A stretch of 64,000 nt of DNA from Streptomyces xiamenensis (GTDB taxonomy: Bacteria; Actinomycetota; Actinomycetes; Streptomycetales; Streptomycetaceae), in assembly GCF_000993785.3 (NCBI RefSeq), contig NZ_CP009922.3, forward strand, positions 3,038,001 to 3,102,000, given 5' to 3'. This document shows positions 8,501-16,080 of the stretch, piece by piece. Every line of letters starts with the position of its first letter. Positions within the stretch are counted from its first letter, which is position 1. The translations under genes were made by a program, and so were the position numbers. The notes beneath the pieces were generated by a model. The model searched no databases, was not told where the DNA came from, and saw only the letters and a program-made list of their open reading frames with translations.

Positions 8501-8842
8501 ACGGAGCCTGCGCCCGCGCCGGTGCGCGCGGCGCTCGCCTATCTGGAGGCGCACTACCGGGAGCGCATCACCCGCTGGCAGGTGGCGCAGGCGGCCGGCA
8601 TGAGCGAGGACCATCTGGGGCGGCTGTTCCACCGCGAGATCGGGCTGACCCTGTGGGACTACCTGACCCGGCTGCGCATCCGCCGGGCCAGGACGCGGCT
8701 GCGGAACAGCGACGACAACATCCAGACCATCGCCCGCGCGGTCGGCTTCCACGACCGCGCCTACTTCACCCGGGTCTTCCGCCGCCACACCGGCCACACC
8801 CCGCACGCCTACCGGGACGGCGGCCGGGAAGCGGGCGGCTGA
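5552..8842 (+). CDS. hybrid regulator: LacI-type sugar-binding, GAF-like, degenerate kinase, receiver and AraC domains
   Basis: A 1096-residue soluble protein with no membrane segment. Residues about 10-290 are a periplasmic-binding-like fold as in LacI/GalR regulators (IGLVTANIHLGVGATLWSGV, ALISFNDSVEARISDPPLTS). About 430-540 looks GAF-like. About 545-730 resembles a histidine kinase, but the H-box reads DDATDELRTPVE where SHELRTP is expected, so the phosphoacceptor His is Asp; a G-box remains (GSRLGLAIARRLAVLHGG). About 858-975 is a receiver with the Asp kept (ITDRVLPDMDG) but without the N-terminal acidic pair. Residues 990-1092 are an AraC HTH pair. Codon 476 is TTA (6977-6979), so translation should need the bldA tRNA. 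Start ATG 5552 follows GAGGAAG. It probably binds a sugar in the cytoplasm and activates carbohydrate genes, perhaps the adjacent pectate lyase. Confidence 0.88.
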   Translation: MATARRQPRPTIGLVTANIHLGVGATLWSGVLEAAERNDVNVLCFPGGALRPEGADGAARNALYRLISPEHLDGAICWTSTLGLPAPGTAPAARLTERLAALPAVVSLNRALEDHETLLLDSNTGMRRAVGHLTGEHGRRRLACLRGPLANPVSVDRFRAYTDALARHHIPYDRALVAASVDFAPGAGAAAMRVLLDVRGLRPGRDFDAVIACSDALAADALRFLTHRGIRVPEDVALISFNDSVEARISDPPLTSVALPFGELGALAVDTLLARLRGTAPPTRRAVPGTLVIRRSCGCHSPLVSQGEPRADGGPFTGGPGDDPGEGPVEDPALPRALAELAPALREEAGGTAFLAGLERLIGSRIHSYEQAAVWDRALLAMRARGPMPGDGRRERLLGQARLMVADKARRLLEYERWTKEQEARRLQELATALTTVTDTAALTAALERQLPPLGVPGAELLLGGTPELASLERALPAAQRWTAVLEPLHIGAEHLGFALFTAGPRRVAARHGGLLRALGDQISAALKGVRLFEEVRRARDAAERASRGKTRLLDDATDELRTPVEAILRHLRPGDPGYADAARLLLLIDDLLDLSRSEIDALDLDRQLIDPRPLLIEMYGAGCAVLPRRLPAIAADPARLRQILGNLRRAAAGPGSRLTADVRPPFLVLRLTAPALRLAPGETDQLFQPFATGEPGSRLGLAIARRLAVLHGGALGFADGAFVLQLPLPAPQPDFVRGAPPADRAAGPGRTLLIATSTAPPPELTALARRHGLLPHRLHPDDDLATLTAAPGPAAIAWDTAHARPQEWSMIRRLHDHPALRHTPFLLYGGSGSAAYGRPDLHSALTALRPPGLTLPALIATASPSVREELRRLATAVLPGRTVRAAADGTTALALLAEEAGQPPVLLITDRVLPDMDGFDLVDQARELTGAPAATPVLMLSDDGFTAVDVRRAEPHPGLVLLGREVLTGPETVALLTAMTQRTEPAPAPVRAALAYLEAHYRERITRWQVAQAAGMSEDHLGRLFHREIGLTLWDYLTRLRIRRARTRLRNSDDNIQTIARAVGFHDRAYFTRVFRRHTGHTPHAYRDGGREAGG

Positions 8843-8939
8843 GCCCCCGGCCCCGACGCCCGACGCCCTGGGCCCGGGCCCGGTCCCACCACCGCCACCC
8901 GACCGCGCCGAGGCGAGGCAAGAGTGGTGAACGAAATGT

Positions 8940-8956
8940 TCAACTCAATTCGTTGA
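8940..8956. promoter_or_regulatory. inverted repeat and -35-like element upstream of small HTH gene
   Basis: TCAAC-N7-GTTGA (8940-8944 and 8952-8956) lies about 35 bp before the ATG at 8989 and overlaps a perfect TTGACA hexamer (8953-8958). No good -10 is visible at 17 bp, but the placement suits a repressor-covered promoter. Confidence 0.4.
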
Positions 8957-8988
8957 CAATAATGCGTTCAGGGGCGCAGCATGGAGGC

Positions 8989-9432
8989 ATGACGGAGAAC
9001 GACCCCTTCACACCCCCCGACGCCGGCGCCGCCCGCGCCCAGCGCGTCTACACCGCCCTGTTCCGGATCGCCGAGCGGCACGCCGCCGACGCGGAGCAGC
9101 GCGCGCGGCAGACCCACCCGCACGTGCTGGCCCCGCACGAGGCGGTCCGGCTGGTGTCCTTCCTGCTCAGCGGCGCCGCGCTCCCCGTCGAAGGGGAGCC
9201 GGAGGTGGACCGGGCCGACATCACCGCCGCGCTCACCCTGGTGCCCCGCGCCCGCGCCGAACTGGACGAGGTGGAGGCCGGGCTGATCGAGATGGCCCGG
9301 GGGCGCGGGCTCACCTGGCAGGAGATCGCCTTCGGCCTGGGCCTGGGCACCCCGCAGGCCGCCCGCCAGCGGCACGCCCGGCTGACCGAGCGGCTGCCGG
9401 AGGACGAGGGCGACGCGGCGGCCCCGGCCTGA
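8989..9432 (+). CDS. small HTH-type DNA-binding protein
   Basis: A 147-residue, mostly helical protein. The C-terminal part RGLTWQEIAFGLGLGTPQAARQRHARL has the shape of a helix-turn-helix and is a pattern I know from small Streptomyces DNA-binding proteins that lack a formal name. The N-terminal helices have no recognised domain. Start ATG 8989 is preceded by GGAGG only a few bases away. A longer in-frame extension overlaps the preceding regulator and is not real. The inverted repeat in its promoter suggests autoregulation. Confidence 0.7.
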   Translation: MTENDPFTPPDAGAARAQRVYTALFRIAERHAADAEQRARQTHPHVLAPHEAVRLVSFLLSGAALPVEGEPEVDRADITAALTLVPRARAELDEVEAGLIEMARGRGLTWQEIAFGLGLGTPQAARQRHARLTERLPEDEGDAAAPA

Positions 9433-9438
9433 GACGGG

Positions 9439-9468
9439 CCCGGCCCCGCGCCGGGGCGCGGGGCCGGG
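9439..9468. terminator. hairpin between convergent genes
   Basis: A perfect 12-bp stem CCCGGCCCCGCG (9439-9450) / CGCGGGGCCGGG (9457-9468) with a 6-nt loop, placed between the convergent HTH gene and the reductase gene. Confidence 0.75.
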
Positions 9469-9471
9469 GGC

Positions 9472-10461
9472 TCAGGCTTCCCGCAGGAGATCCGCCGCCG
9501 CGAGTGAGCCGGGCGCCCGCCCCTCGCGCGCGAAGAGGTTCGCGGTGCGCTGGAGCACCTCGTTCACCGGGGTGTCCACCCCGTGCAGCCGTCCCAGCTG
9601 CACGATCTCGCCGTTCAGGTAGTCGGCCTCGATCGATCCCGCGCCACGCCGCAGACTCTGCCAGGACGAGCCGTGCGCCGGGTCGCCGCCCGGCACCGGG
9701 CGCAGCCGCATCCGCTCCCCGCGCAGCGCCGCCTGCTCCGCCTCGCTCGCGTACCCGATGCCCGCGGCCTCCAGCACCGCGACACCCTCCGCCCGCGCCC
9801 GGGCCGCCAGTTCGGCCGCGTCCGGCTCACTCGCCGAACCGGTCACCGCCTCCACCGCGTTCGCCAGGTTCGACAGCAGCTTCGCGTACTTCCAGCGCAT
9901 CACGTCGGGCGCCACCGGGGCCAGGAAGTACGCCTTGTCCAGGTCGGCCGCGATCCGTGCCGCCACCTCGTCCGTACCGCCGGGGAAGCGGCCGATGTGC
10001 AGCATGCCGGTGAGTGGCGCGCACGGCGCGGTGATGATGCCGGGGGCCAGGAACTGCGCGGGCAGCCACACGCACACCCCGTACACGCGCCGGAAACGGC
10101 GCAGCGCCAGCCGCTCGTTCACCACCCCGTTCTGCGCGCACAGCAGGGGCAGCAGCTCGCCGGCGGTGCCGCCGCCCTCGACCGGCCGGCCGGCCCAGGC
10201 GTCCAGCGCGGCCACGCTGTCCTGGGTCTTGACGGCCAGCACGAGGACATCGTCCGGGCGCAGGCTGACGGCCTCGGGCCGGTCGGCCGCGGGTATGGGC
10301 AGGGTGAGGGAGGCGTCGGGGGTACGCAGTCGCAGGCCGCCGTCGCGCAACTGGGCGTAGTGCGCGCCGCGCGCCACGAGAACGACCTCGTGACCCGCTT
10401 CGTGCAACCGCCCGCCGATGGCTCCGCCGACCGCTCCCGCTCCGATGATGATGTAGCGCAT
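9472..10461 (-). CDS. 2-dehydropantoate 2-reductase family oxidoreductase
   Basis: 329 residues. MRYIIIGAGAVGGAIGGRL is an N-terminal Rossmann GxGxxG motif; VLAVKTQDSVAAL (about residue 80) and the C-terminal all-helical domain with KYAKLLSNLANAVEA match ApbA/PanE-type enzymes, which reduce ketopantoate to pantoate with NADPH. Many Streptomyces paralogues have other 2-keto acid substrates, so the role in pantothenate synthesis is not certain. The start at 10461 is preferred over one five codons upstream because the Rossmann strand then begins at residue 2. It is divergent from the glutamate decarboxylase gene with an 80-bp gap. Confidence 0.85.
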   Translation of the reverse strand: MRYIIIGAGAVGGAIGGRLHEAGHEVVLVARGAHYAQLRDGGLRLRTPDASLTLPIPAADRPEAVSLRPDDVLVLAVKTQDSVAALDAWAGRPVEGGGTAGELLPLLCAQNGVVNERLALRRFRRVYGVCVWLPAQFLAPGIITAPCAPLTGMLHIGRFPGGTDEVAARIAADLDKAYFLAPVAPDVMRWKYAKLLSNLANAVEAVTGSASEPDAAELAARARAEGVAVLEAAGIGYASEAEQAALRGERMRLRPVPGGDPAHGSSWQSLRRGAGSIEADYLNGEIVQLGRLHGVDTPVNEVLQRTANLFAREGRAPGSLAAADLLREA

Positions 10462-10541
10462 AACCGCCATCATCACCCGGGCGTCGCCGGATCGGCGCAG
10501 GTACGGTTGCGCGGCACGCCCGCCGGCCGCAGCGTGGAGGC

Positions 10542-11921
10542 GTGCCCCTCCACCGTGTGACCCAGGAGCGTACGGACCAGGCCGACGATCTGTACGCGCT
10601 GCCCGGCAGCGGCCGGGCCCTGCCGCGCTACACCCTCCCCGAGGGGCCGATGCCGGCCCGCGAGGCGTACCAGCTGATCCGTGACGAGCTGGCCCTGGAC
10701 GGCAACTCCCGGCAGAACCTGGCCACCTTCTGCACCACCTGGTCCGAGCCGGAGATCCGGGCGCTGATGACGGAGACCCTCGACAAGAACATGGTGGACA
10801 AGGACGAGTACCCGCAGACCGCCGAACTGGAGTCGCGCTGCGTCCACATCCTCGCCGCGCTGTGGCACGCGCCGCACGGCGAGGCGGCCGTGGGCTGCTC
10901 CACCACCGGGTCGAGCGAGGCGGCGATGCTCGGCGGGCTCGCCCTGCACCGCCGCTGGCGGGCGCGGCGCGAGGCGGCCGGGCTGCCCGCCGACCGCCCC
11001 AACCTGGTGTGCGGCCCGGTGCAGGTGTGCTGGGAGAAGTTCGCCCGCTACTTCGACATCGAGCTGCGGCAGATGCCGCTGCTGCCCGGCCGCACGACCG
11101 CCGATCCGGCGCAGCTGGCCCGGTACTGCGACGAGCGCACCATCGGCGTGGTCGCCACCCTCGGGGTGACCTTCACCGGCGCGTACGAGCCGGTCGAGGA
11201 CATCGCCGCGGCGCTGGACGCGCTGGCCGCCCGCACCGGGGTCGACATCCCGATCCATGTGGACGCGGCGAGCGGCGGCTTCGTAGCCCCGTTCCTCCAG
11301 CCCGGCCTGAAGTGGGACTTCCGGGTGCCCCGGGTGAAGTCCGTCAACTGCTCGGGGCACAAGTTCGGGCTCGCGCCGCTGGGCGTGGGCTGGGTGGTGT
11401 GGCGGGACGCCGCCGAACTGCCCGCCGAACTCGTCTTCCACGTGGACTACCTGGGCGGGGACATGCCCACCTTCGCGCTCAACTTCTCCCGCCCCGGCGG
11501 GGAGATCGTCGCGCAGTACTACAACCTGCTGCGGCTGGGCCGGGCCGGCTACCAGGCCGTGCAGCGCGCCTGCGCCGACACGGCGGTGGCGCTGGCCGAC
11601 TCCCTCGCCGCCCTCGGACCGTTCCGGGTGCTGCACGACGGCCGCGCCGGGCTGCCGGTGGTCTGCTGGACGCTGGCGCCGGACCACAGCACCTGGACCC
11701 TGTACGACCTGGCCGAACGGCTGAGGCTGCGCGGCTGGCAGGTGCCCACCTATCCGCTGCCGGCCGACCGGCAGGAGACCGTGGTGCAGCGGGTGGTGGT
11801 CCGGCACGGGGTGAGCCGCGATCTGGTGCAGCTGCTGCTGGAGGACATGCGCGGGGCGCTGGCCGAGCTGGGCCGCCATCCGGCGGCCACAGCAGAGCAG
11901 CGCCCCGCGTTCCATCACTGA
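10542..11921 (+). CDS. gadB: glutamate decarboxylase, PLP-dependent
   Basis: 459 residues, close to the usual length of about 460. It has the group II decarboxylase fold with CSTTGSSEAAMLGGLA (cofactor phosphate and ring contacts), HVDAASGGFVAPF (the Asp that pairs with the pyridine nitrogen), and the Schiff-base lysine in VNCSGHKFGLAPLG near residue 274. It converts glutamate to GABA plus CO2, consuming a proton. It is monocistronic. No antiporter gene is adjacent, so a role in GABA metabolism or general acid tolerance is more likely than a classical gad acid-resistance operon. Confidence 0.93.
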   Translation: MPLHRVTQERTDQADDLYALPGSGRALPRYTLPEGPMPAREAYQLIRDELALDGNSRQNLATFCTTWSEPEIRALMTETLDKNMVDKDEYPQTAELESRCVHILAALWHAPHGEAAVGCSTTGSSEAAMLGGLALHRRWRARREAAGLPADRPNLVCGPVQVCWEKFARYFDIELRQMPLLPGRTTADPAQLARYCDERTIGVVATLGVTFTGAYEPVEDIAAALDALAARTGVDIPIHVDAASGGFVAPFLQPGLKWDFRVPRVKSVNCSGHKFGLAPLGVGWVVWRDAAELPAELVFHVDYLGGDMPTFALNFSRPGGEIVAQYYNLLRLGRAGYQAVQRACADTAVALADSLAALGPFRVLHDGRAGLPVVCWTLAPDHSTWTLYDLAERLRLRGWQVPTYPLPADRQETVVQRVVVRHGVSRDLVQLLLEDMRGALAELGRHPAATAEQRPAFHH

Positions 11922-11939
11922 GCGGGCGGGCCCGCCCGC
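11922..11939. terminator. GC palindrome between convergent genes
   Basis: An 18-bp perfect palindrome (GCGGGCGGG/CCCGCCCGC) fills the gap between the stop codons of the convergent decarboxylase and L,D-transpeptidase genes. It has no loop, so hairpin formation would open its centre. Confidence 0.45.
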
Positions 11940-11946
11940 CGCGCCG

Positions 11947-13029
11947 TCACCAGTGGACGATGACCTTGTCGCCCTCGCGCACGTCGTCGAAGAGCGCGGC
12001 GATGGCCGCCTCGTCACGGACGTTCACACAGCCGTAGGAACCGCCGTTGTAGCCGTTGGCGGCGAAGTTCTCCGAGTAGTGCACGGCCTGGCCGCCGTCG
12101 AAGAACAGCGCGTACGGCATCGGGGAGTCGTACAGCGTGGAGTGGTGGTTGCGGGACTTCCAGTAGACGTCGAACTCGCCCTCACGGGTGGGGTACTCCT
12201 CGGTACCGAAACGCACGTCCATCGTCGTCTGCACCGTGCCGTCGATCACCCACGACAGCGTGTTGGTGGTCTTGGAGATGCACAGCGCGCGCCCGGTCAT
12301 GCAGCGCTCGTCGAGGTTGGCGGGGGTCTCGACCTCCGGCACCTCGATCGGCGGGAACATGTCGTCCCGGGCCGGCTCGCTGGTCTGCTCCTTCAGCGCG
12401 GACCAGGTCGTCTCGTCCACCTGGCCGGTCGCCTCGATGCCGGCCGACTGCTGGAAGGCGCGGACGGCGGCCGAGGTGACGTCGCCGTAGTAGCCGGTGG
12501 GCTTCTCGTCGAAGTGGCCGAGCTGGATGAGCCGCGCCTGGAGCTCGCGCACCGTGTCGGTGTTGTCGCCGTAGCCCATGACCAACTGCGGCGGGTACAG
12601 CTCCTGCTGGCTGGGCTCGGTGCTCAGCTCGGTGATCGCCGACCAGGTGCTCTCGAAGACGGTGCCCGAGACCTCCAGGTCCTGCGCCTCCTGGAAACCG
12701 GCGACCGCGCCGACGGTGACATCGCCGTAGTAGCCGGTGGGGTCGGCGGCGAAGTGGTCCAGCTGGGCGAGCCGCGCCTGCAACTCCCGCACCTGGTCCG
12801 ACTCGTCGCCGAAGTCGAGCACGACCTCCTCGGCGGGCTCCGTCTCCTCCTCCGGCTCCTCGTCGGCCGGCTTGTCGTCCACCTGGTCGGCCTCGGGGGC
12901 CGAGTCGGCGGGCGGCGGAGCCGCGTCGTCCGAAGTGCCCTGGGCACCGCATCCGGTCAGCAGCAGAGCCGTCGCGGCGAGTGCCGCGACGGCGACGGAC
13001 GATCTGTGCATGAGCGCGGAGCGCACCAT
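11947..13029 (-). CDS. L,D-transpeptidase lipoprotein with two peptidoglycan-binding domains
   Basis: 360 residues. The lipoprotein signal ends with LLLTGC near residue 27, followed by an acidic, Pro/Glu-rich spacer. Two PG_binding_1 repeats follow (QVRELQARLAQLDHF at about 80-140 and TVRELQARLIQLGHF at about 160-215). The C-terminal YkuD domain carries HYSENF and the catalytic Cys in GGSYGCVNVRD near residue 340. It forms 3-3 cross-links in peptidoglycan or attaches proteins, acting outside the membrane. The motif has SYGC where many family members have SHGC. Start ATG 13029 follows AGGGGG. Convergent with gadB and monocistronic. Confidence 0.93.
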   Translation of the reverse strand: MVRSALMHRSSVAVAALAATALLLTGCGAQGTSDDAAPPPADSAPEADQVDDKPADEEPEEETEPAEEVVLDFGDESDQVRELQARLAQLDHFAADPTGYYGDVTVGAVAGFQEAQDLEVSGTVFESTWSAITELSTEPSQQELYPPQLVMGYGDNTDTVRELQARLIQLGHFDEKPTGYYGDVTSAAVRAFQQSAGIEATGQVDETTWSALKEQTSEPARDDMFPPIEVPEVETPANLDERCMTGRALCISKTTNTLSWVIDGTVQTTMDVRFGTEEYPTREGEFDVYWKSRNHHSTLYDSPMPYALFFDGGQAVHYSENFAANGYNGGSYGCVNVRDEAAIAALFDDVREGDKVIVHW

Positions 13030-13350
13030 GTCCCCCTGAAGGTTTCGTAGGTCTCAGTAGTAAAGATGCGCTAACCGGCCGTTCCGTTGCCGACCAGGCC
13101 ATAACGATGGGGTATCGGAGGTGTGTCGGATGTGCCCGTGCGCCGGTCGCGCGCCCCGGGGGCGCGTGCGTGGGTGCGTGCGGCCGGTTCCGTCCCGCTA
13201 TCGGCGCGCCATTCACCCGCTGTTTTCGCGGGCCGTCCCGGTCCGCCGACCGGCGTAGCCGATGGGGCATGCCGAAGTCGGTCTGTCTTCGCGCGTCACG
13301 GCTGGGCAGGATGGGCGGGTCTATTGTCTTCCGCAGGGTGAGGCGACGGT

Positions 13351-14052
13351 ATGGGAAACAGGGCAGCGGCCTTTTTCGATGTCGACGAGACAGTCATCAG
13401 GACCAAGAGCATGTTCGCTTTTCTTCGATTCTGGATGGCCGCCAACGGCGATTCGGGCGATGCGTACGAGAAGACGATGGCGGAGATCAGGGAACTCGCC
13501 GGGAAAGTCGACCGCAGTGAAGTGAACCGCGCCTACTACCGGCTGTTCGCGGGAATTTCGCTGGACGAACTCACCCGCGCCGGGCAGGAGTGGTACGCGG
13601 CCTACCGGGTCACCCCCGACGCGTTCGTGCCGGCCGTCACGGCGGAGTTGTCCCGGCACCGAGCCCAGGGTTCCACCATCGCTTTGGTATCGGGTTCCTT
13701 CCGCCCCGTACTGGGGCCGCTGGCCGAGGAGTACGGGGCCGACCCGCTGCTGTGCACCGAGCCGGTCACGGACGCGGCCGGGCGGCTCACCGGCGAAGTG
13801 GTGCGGCCGATGATCGGCCCCGCGAAGGGGGAGGCGGTGGCTGCCGCCATCGCCTCACTCGGCCTGGCGGCGGCCGACTGCCACGCCTACGGCGACCACC
13901 TGTCCGACCTGGGCATGCTGCGGCAGGTCGGTCATCCGCACGTGGTGGCCGGCGGTGATCCGGCGCTGCTGGCGCACGCGCGCGAGCACGGCTGGACGGT
14001 GCTCCCCGACGGCCCCGCGGCCCGCCCCGCCACCCATTCCGTACCGCATTAA
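13351..14052 (+). CDS. HAD-IB family phosphatase (SerB-like)
   Basis: 233 residues. Motif I FFDVDETVI (Asp10, Asp12) is the HAD nucleophile and acid/base. Motif II is ALVSGSF (about residue 113), Lys of motif III lies in GPAKGEAVA, and motif IV is YGDHLSDLGML (about residue 180), the HAD-IB arrangement of phosphoserine-phosphatase-like enzymes. The long helical cap between motifs I and II would select the substrate, unknown here. It lies immediately before the bldA-linked acyl cluster. A phosphatase step is required in butenolide and furan signal synthesis after DHAP condensation, so membership is possible; housekeeping use is the alternative. Start ATG 13351, ribosome site GTGAGG. Confidence 0.85.
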   Translation: MGNRAAAFFDVDETVIRTKSMFAFLRFWMAANGDSGDAYEKTMAEIRELAGKVDRSEVNRAYYRLFAGISLDELTRAGQEWYAAYRVTPDAFVPAVTAELSRHRAQGSTIALVSGSFRPVLGPLAEEYGADPLLCTEPVTDAAGRLTGEVVRPMIGPAKGEAVAAAIASLGLAAADCHAYGDHLSDLGMLRQVGHPHVVAGGDPALLAHAREHGWTVLPDGPAARPATHSVPH

Positions 14053-14264
14053 TTCTCCATCGGTTTCCCTGGTGCCCGGCAGGTGAACGCCGTGTTATTT
14101 CCCGGGCGTTACGGATTCTTTGACTTCTCCGACTTCTTCGGAACAATGCCCGGTGACCCACGTCACATCCGAACTCCTGACCGGTTCCCGGGCAATCCTT
14201 GGAGTAACCTTGAAGGGTTGACCGCAGGTCCTGCGAGAACAACTCAAACGGACGGGGAGAAGCC

Positions 14265-14960
14265 GTGTTGGGTGCAAGGGGAAGTCAGAACGAGAATCAC
14301 CGAGAACCTGAAATCAACGCCCGTAGAGTCGTGATCGGCATCGGCAGCGGACTGCTCCGTTACGGCGTCGAGCGCATGCTTCAGCTGCCGCCCGGAGTGG
14401 AGGTGCGGGCCGTCGCCGGTCTCGGCGGCGCCCTCGCCGCCGGACTCGGCGCGGGCGATGTGCTGATCGCCCTGCTCGGTGAGGTCGAGGAGTCCTCGGC
14501 GGCCGAGTTACGGCAGCGTGAGGAGCGCGGCGCGAAGATCATGCTGCTCATCGACGATGACGGCCTGGTGGAACTGCCCAAGGTGACAGGATTGCGAGCG
14601 GGATTCATGAAGATCGGCAACGTGAACGAGACCACCCTCAACAGGGGCCTGGCCGCCGTCGCCCAGGGCAAGGTCGCCATCCCGCCCGAACTCGCCCACG
14701 ATCTGCTGGTCCTGGCCACCCAGCGTCATGAACCGGCCCGCTCCCAGCTGCGGCTCACCCCGCGCGAGCAGCAGGCGCTGGTCCTCATGGTGGACGGCAT
14801 GAGCAACAAGCAGATCGGGCGCCGGCTCCAGATATCGGAGCACGGCGCCAAGCGGCTGGTCGCCAACATCCTGGCCAAGATGGACTGCAACAACCGCACC
14901 CTCGCCGTGTCCAGAGCGCTCAGAGAGGGGCTGTACGAGAGATACGCGCGCGCCACGTGA
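14265..14960 (+). CDS. LuxR-family regulator with a degenerate receiver, TTA-containing
   Basis: 231 residues. The C-terminal LuxR-type HTH occupies about 160-220 (RLTPREQQALVLMVDGMSNK, then a recognition helix SEHGAKRLVANILAKM). The N-terminal half is receiver-like (RVVIGIGSGLLRYGVERML) but has no phospho-acceptor Asp at the expected strand end (DVLIALLGEV), so it is probably not phosphorylated. Codon 82 is TTA (14508-14510), so its synthesis should depend on the late-appearing bldA tRNA, as for many pathway-specific activators. Start GTG 14265 follows ACGGGGAGA. It faces the beta-propeller lipoprotein gene and likely controls the flanking cluster. Confidence 0.88.
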   Translation: MLGARGSQNENHREPEINARRVVIGIGSGLLRYGVERMLQLPPGVEVRAVAGLGGALAAGLGAGDVLIALLGEVEESSAAELRQREERGAKIMLLIDDDGLVELPKVTGLRAGFMKIGNVNETTLNRGLAAVAQGKVAIPPELAHDLLVLATQRHEPARSQLRLTPREQQALVLMVDGMSNKQIGRRLQISEHGAKRLVANILAKMDCNNRTLAVSRALREGLYERYARAT

Positions 14961-15008
14961 GGGCGAGCGGTGGCCGGACGGGCGCGACGAAGGCGACGCG
15001 CCGGCCCC

Positions 15009-15920
15009 TCACTCCAGCGGTACCGCGTGCAGGGTGGCGTCGCCCCAGGTGGCAGTGGCCAGCACGCCCGCCACGTCCACTCCGAGGGCGACCGGGGAGT
15101 TCAGCCCGCCGAGCACCGCCTCGGTACTGCCGTCCGGGTCCACCCGCTTGATCTCGCCGGCCGCGCGGTCCACCGCGAACAGCTCGTCGTTCCCGGTCAC
15201 CACCAGGCCGACGCCGAGGCCGTCGAAGTCCGTGGAGAACGTCTCGACCGTCCCGTCCGGCGTGACCCGGGACAGCTCGCCGCCCACGTAGTTCGACACG
15301 AAGATCTCACCGCCGGCGTTCGCGGCCACCCCGACCGGGGTGTGCAGACCCCGCGCGATCACCTCGGCGCCGCCGTCCGGCGCCACCCGCACGATCTCGT
15401 CGCTGGCCCGGTTGGTCACCAGCAGGTTCCCGTCCGGGTCGAAATTGATGCCGGTGGGGGTGTGGAACCCGGAGGCGAACTCGCTCACCTCGCCGGGCGC
15501 GCTCACCCGCACGATCACGTCCCGGGTGTAGTCGGCGACATAGAGGTCGCCCTCCGCGTCCACGGCCAGTCCGGCGGGGGAGCCGAGGTCCTCGGCGTAG
15601 GTCGTACGGGTGCCGTCCGCGGCGATGCGCTCGACCGTGCCCGCCGACCAGTTGGACACGTACACCGAGCCGTCGGGCCCGAAGGCGATCCCGGTCGGCG
15701 AGGAGAAGCCGTCCGCGCCGTGCCAGGCGTCGGCCCCGGCCGCCACCGCGTCCGTGTCCTCGTCGGTGTCCGGTCCGGGGTCGCCGGTGGCGGGCGGGGA
15801 CGAGACGGACGTTCCGCCGGTGGCGGTGTCACCGTCCGCCGCGTCTCCGCCGCCGGCGCACGCCGTCGCGCAGGTCACCAGCAGGCCGGCCATGACAAGT
15901 CGCGGCAATAAGGGACGCAT
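15009..15920 (-). CDS. secreted beta-propeller lipoprotein (Vgb/SMP-30/NHL-like), TTA-containing
   Basis: 303 residues. A short signal peptide ends near Cys21 (VTCATACAGG), then an acidic Gly/Thr/Asp linker, then about six repeats of the form SPTGIAFGPDGSVYVSN / SPAGLAVDAEGDLYVAD, each one blade of a propeller like virginiamycin B lyase or SMP-30 lactonases. The catalytic acidic/metal residues of true lactonases cannot be placed, so binding or lactone hydrolysis are both open. Codon 4 is TTA (15909-15911). Start ATG 15920 follows GAGGTGG. The promoter contains a perfect 14-bp palindrome. An extracellular propeller beside an AfsA-type synthesis cluster could bind or open a lactone product, but this is inference. 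Confidence 0.82.
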   Translation of the reverse strand: MRPLLPRLVMAGLLVTCATACAGGGDAADGDTATGGTSVSSPPATGDPGPDTDEDTDAVAAGADAWHGADGFSSPTGIAFGPDGSVYVSNWSAGTVERIAADGTRTTYAEDLGSPAGLAVDAEGDLYVADYTRDVIVRVSAPGEVSEFASGFHTPTGINFDPDGNLLVTNRASDEIVRVAPDGGAEVIARGLHTPVGVAANAGGEIFVSNYVGGELSRVTPDGTVETFSTDFDGLGVGLVVTGNDELFAVDRAAGEIKRVDPDGSTEAVLGGLNSPVALGVDVAGVLATATWGDATLHAVPLE

Positions 15921-15982
15921 GACCACCTCGTGGCAGAAAGGAAAGGGGGCGGGAAACCCCGGTGGGTAAACAACATACAAAG

Positions 15983-15996
15983 TGGAGTGCACTCCA
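15983..15996. promoter_or_regulatory. perfect 14-bp palindrome in promoter of the beta-propeller gene
   Basis: TGGAGTGCACTCCA is its own reverse complement. Read on the minus strand it sits between a TTGCGC (-35-like, 16002-15997) and a TATGTT (-10-like), 63 bp before the ATG at 15920, the position of a classical repressor operator. Confidence 0.55.
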
Positions 15997-16080
15997 GCGC
16001 AAGGGCGAACGGACCACGCTGTCCGTGAACGCCCCGGGGCCCGTACCGGTTTCGTATACGGAACGGTCAGGACGGCCCGG

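Noticed and set aside
13061-13085. A SigE-type promoter (GGAAC with a TCTTTA) for the L,D-transpeptidase
   Set aside because: The spacer is only 14 bases, shorter than the usual 16-17, so I do not annotate it although the gene would be a fitting target.
16040-16075. A GTATAC/CCGGTAC-rich stretch as an A-factor-receptor ARE site
   Set aside because: It lacks the ordered half sites of known ARE elements and no receptor gene is present in the window.
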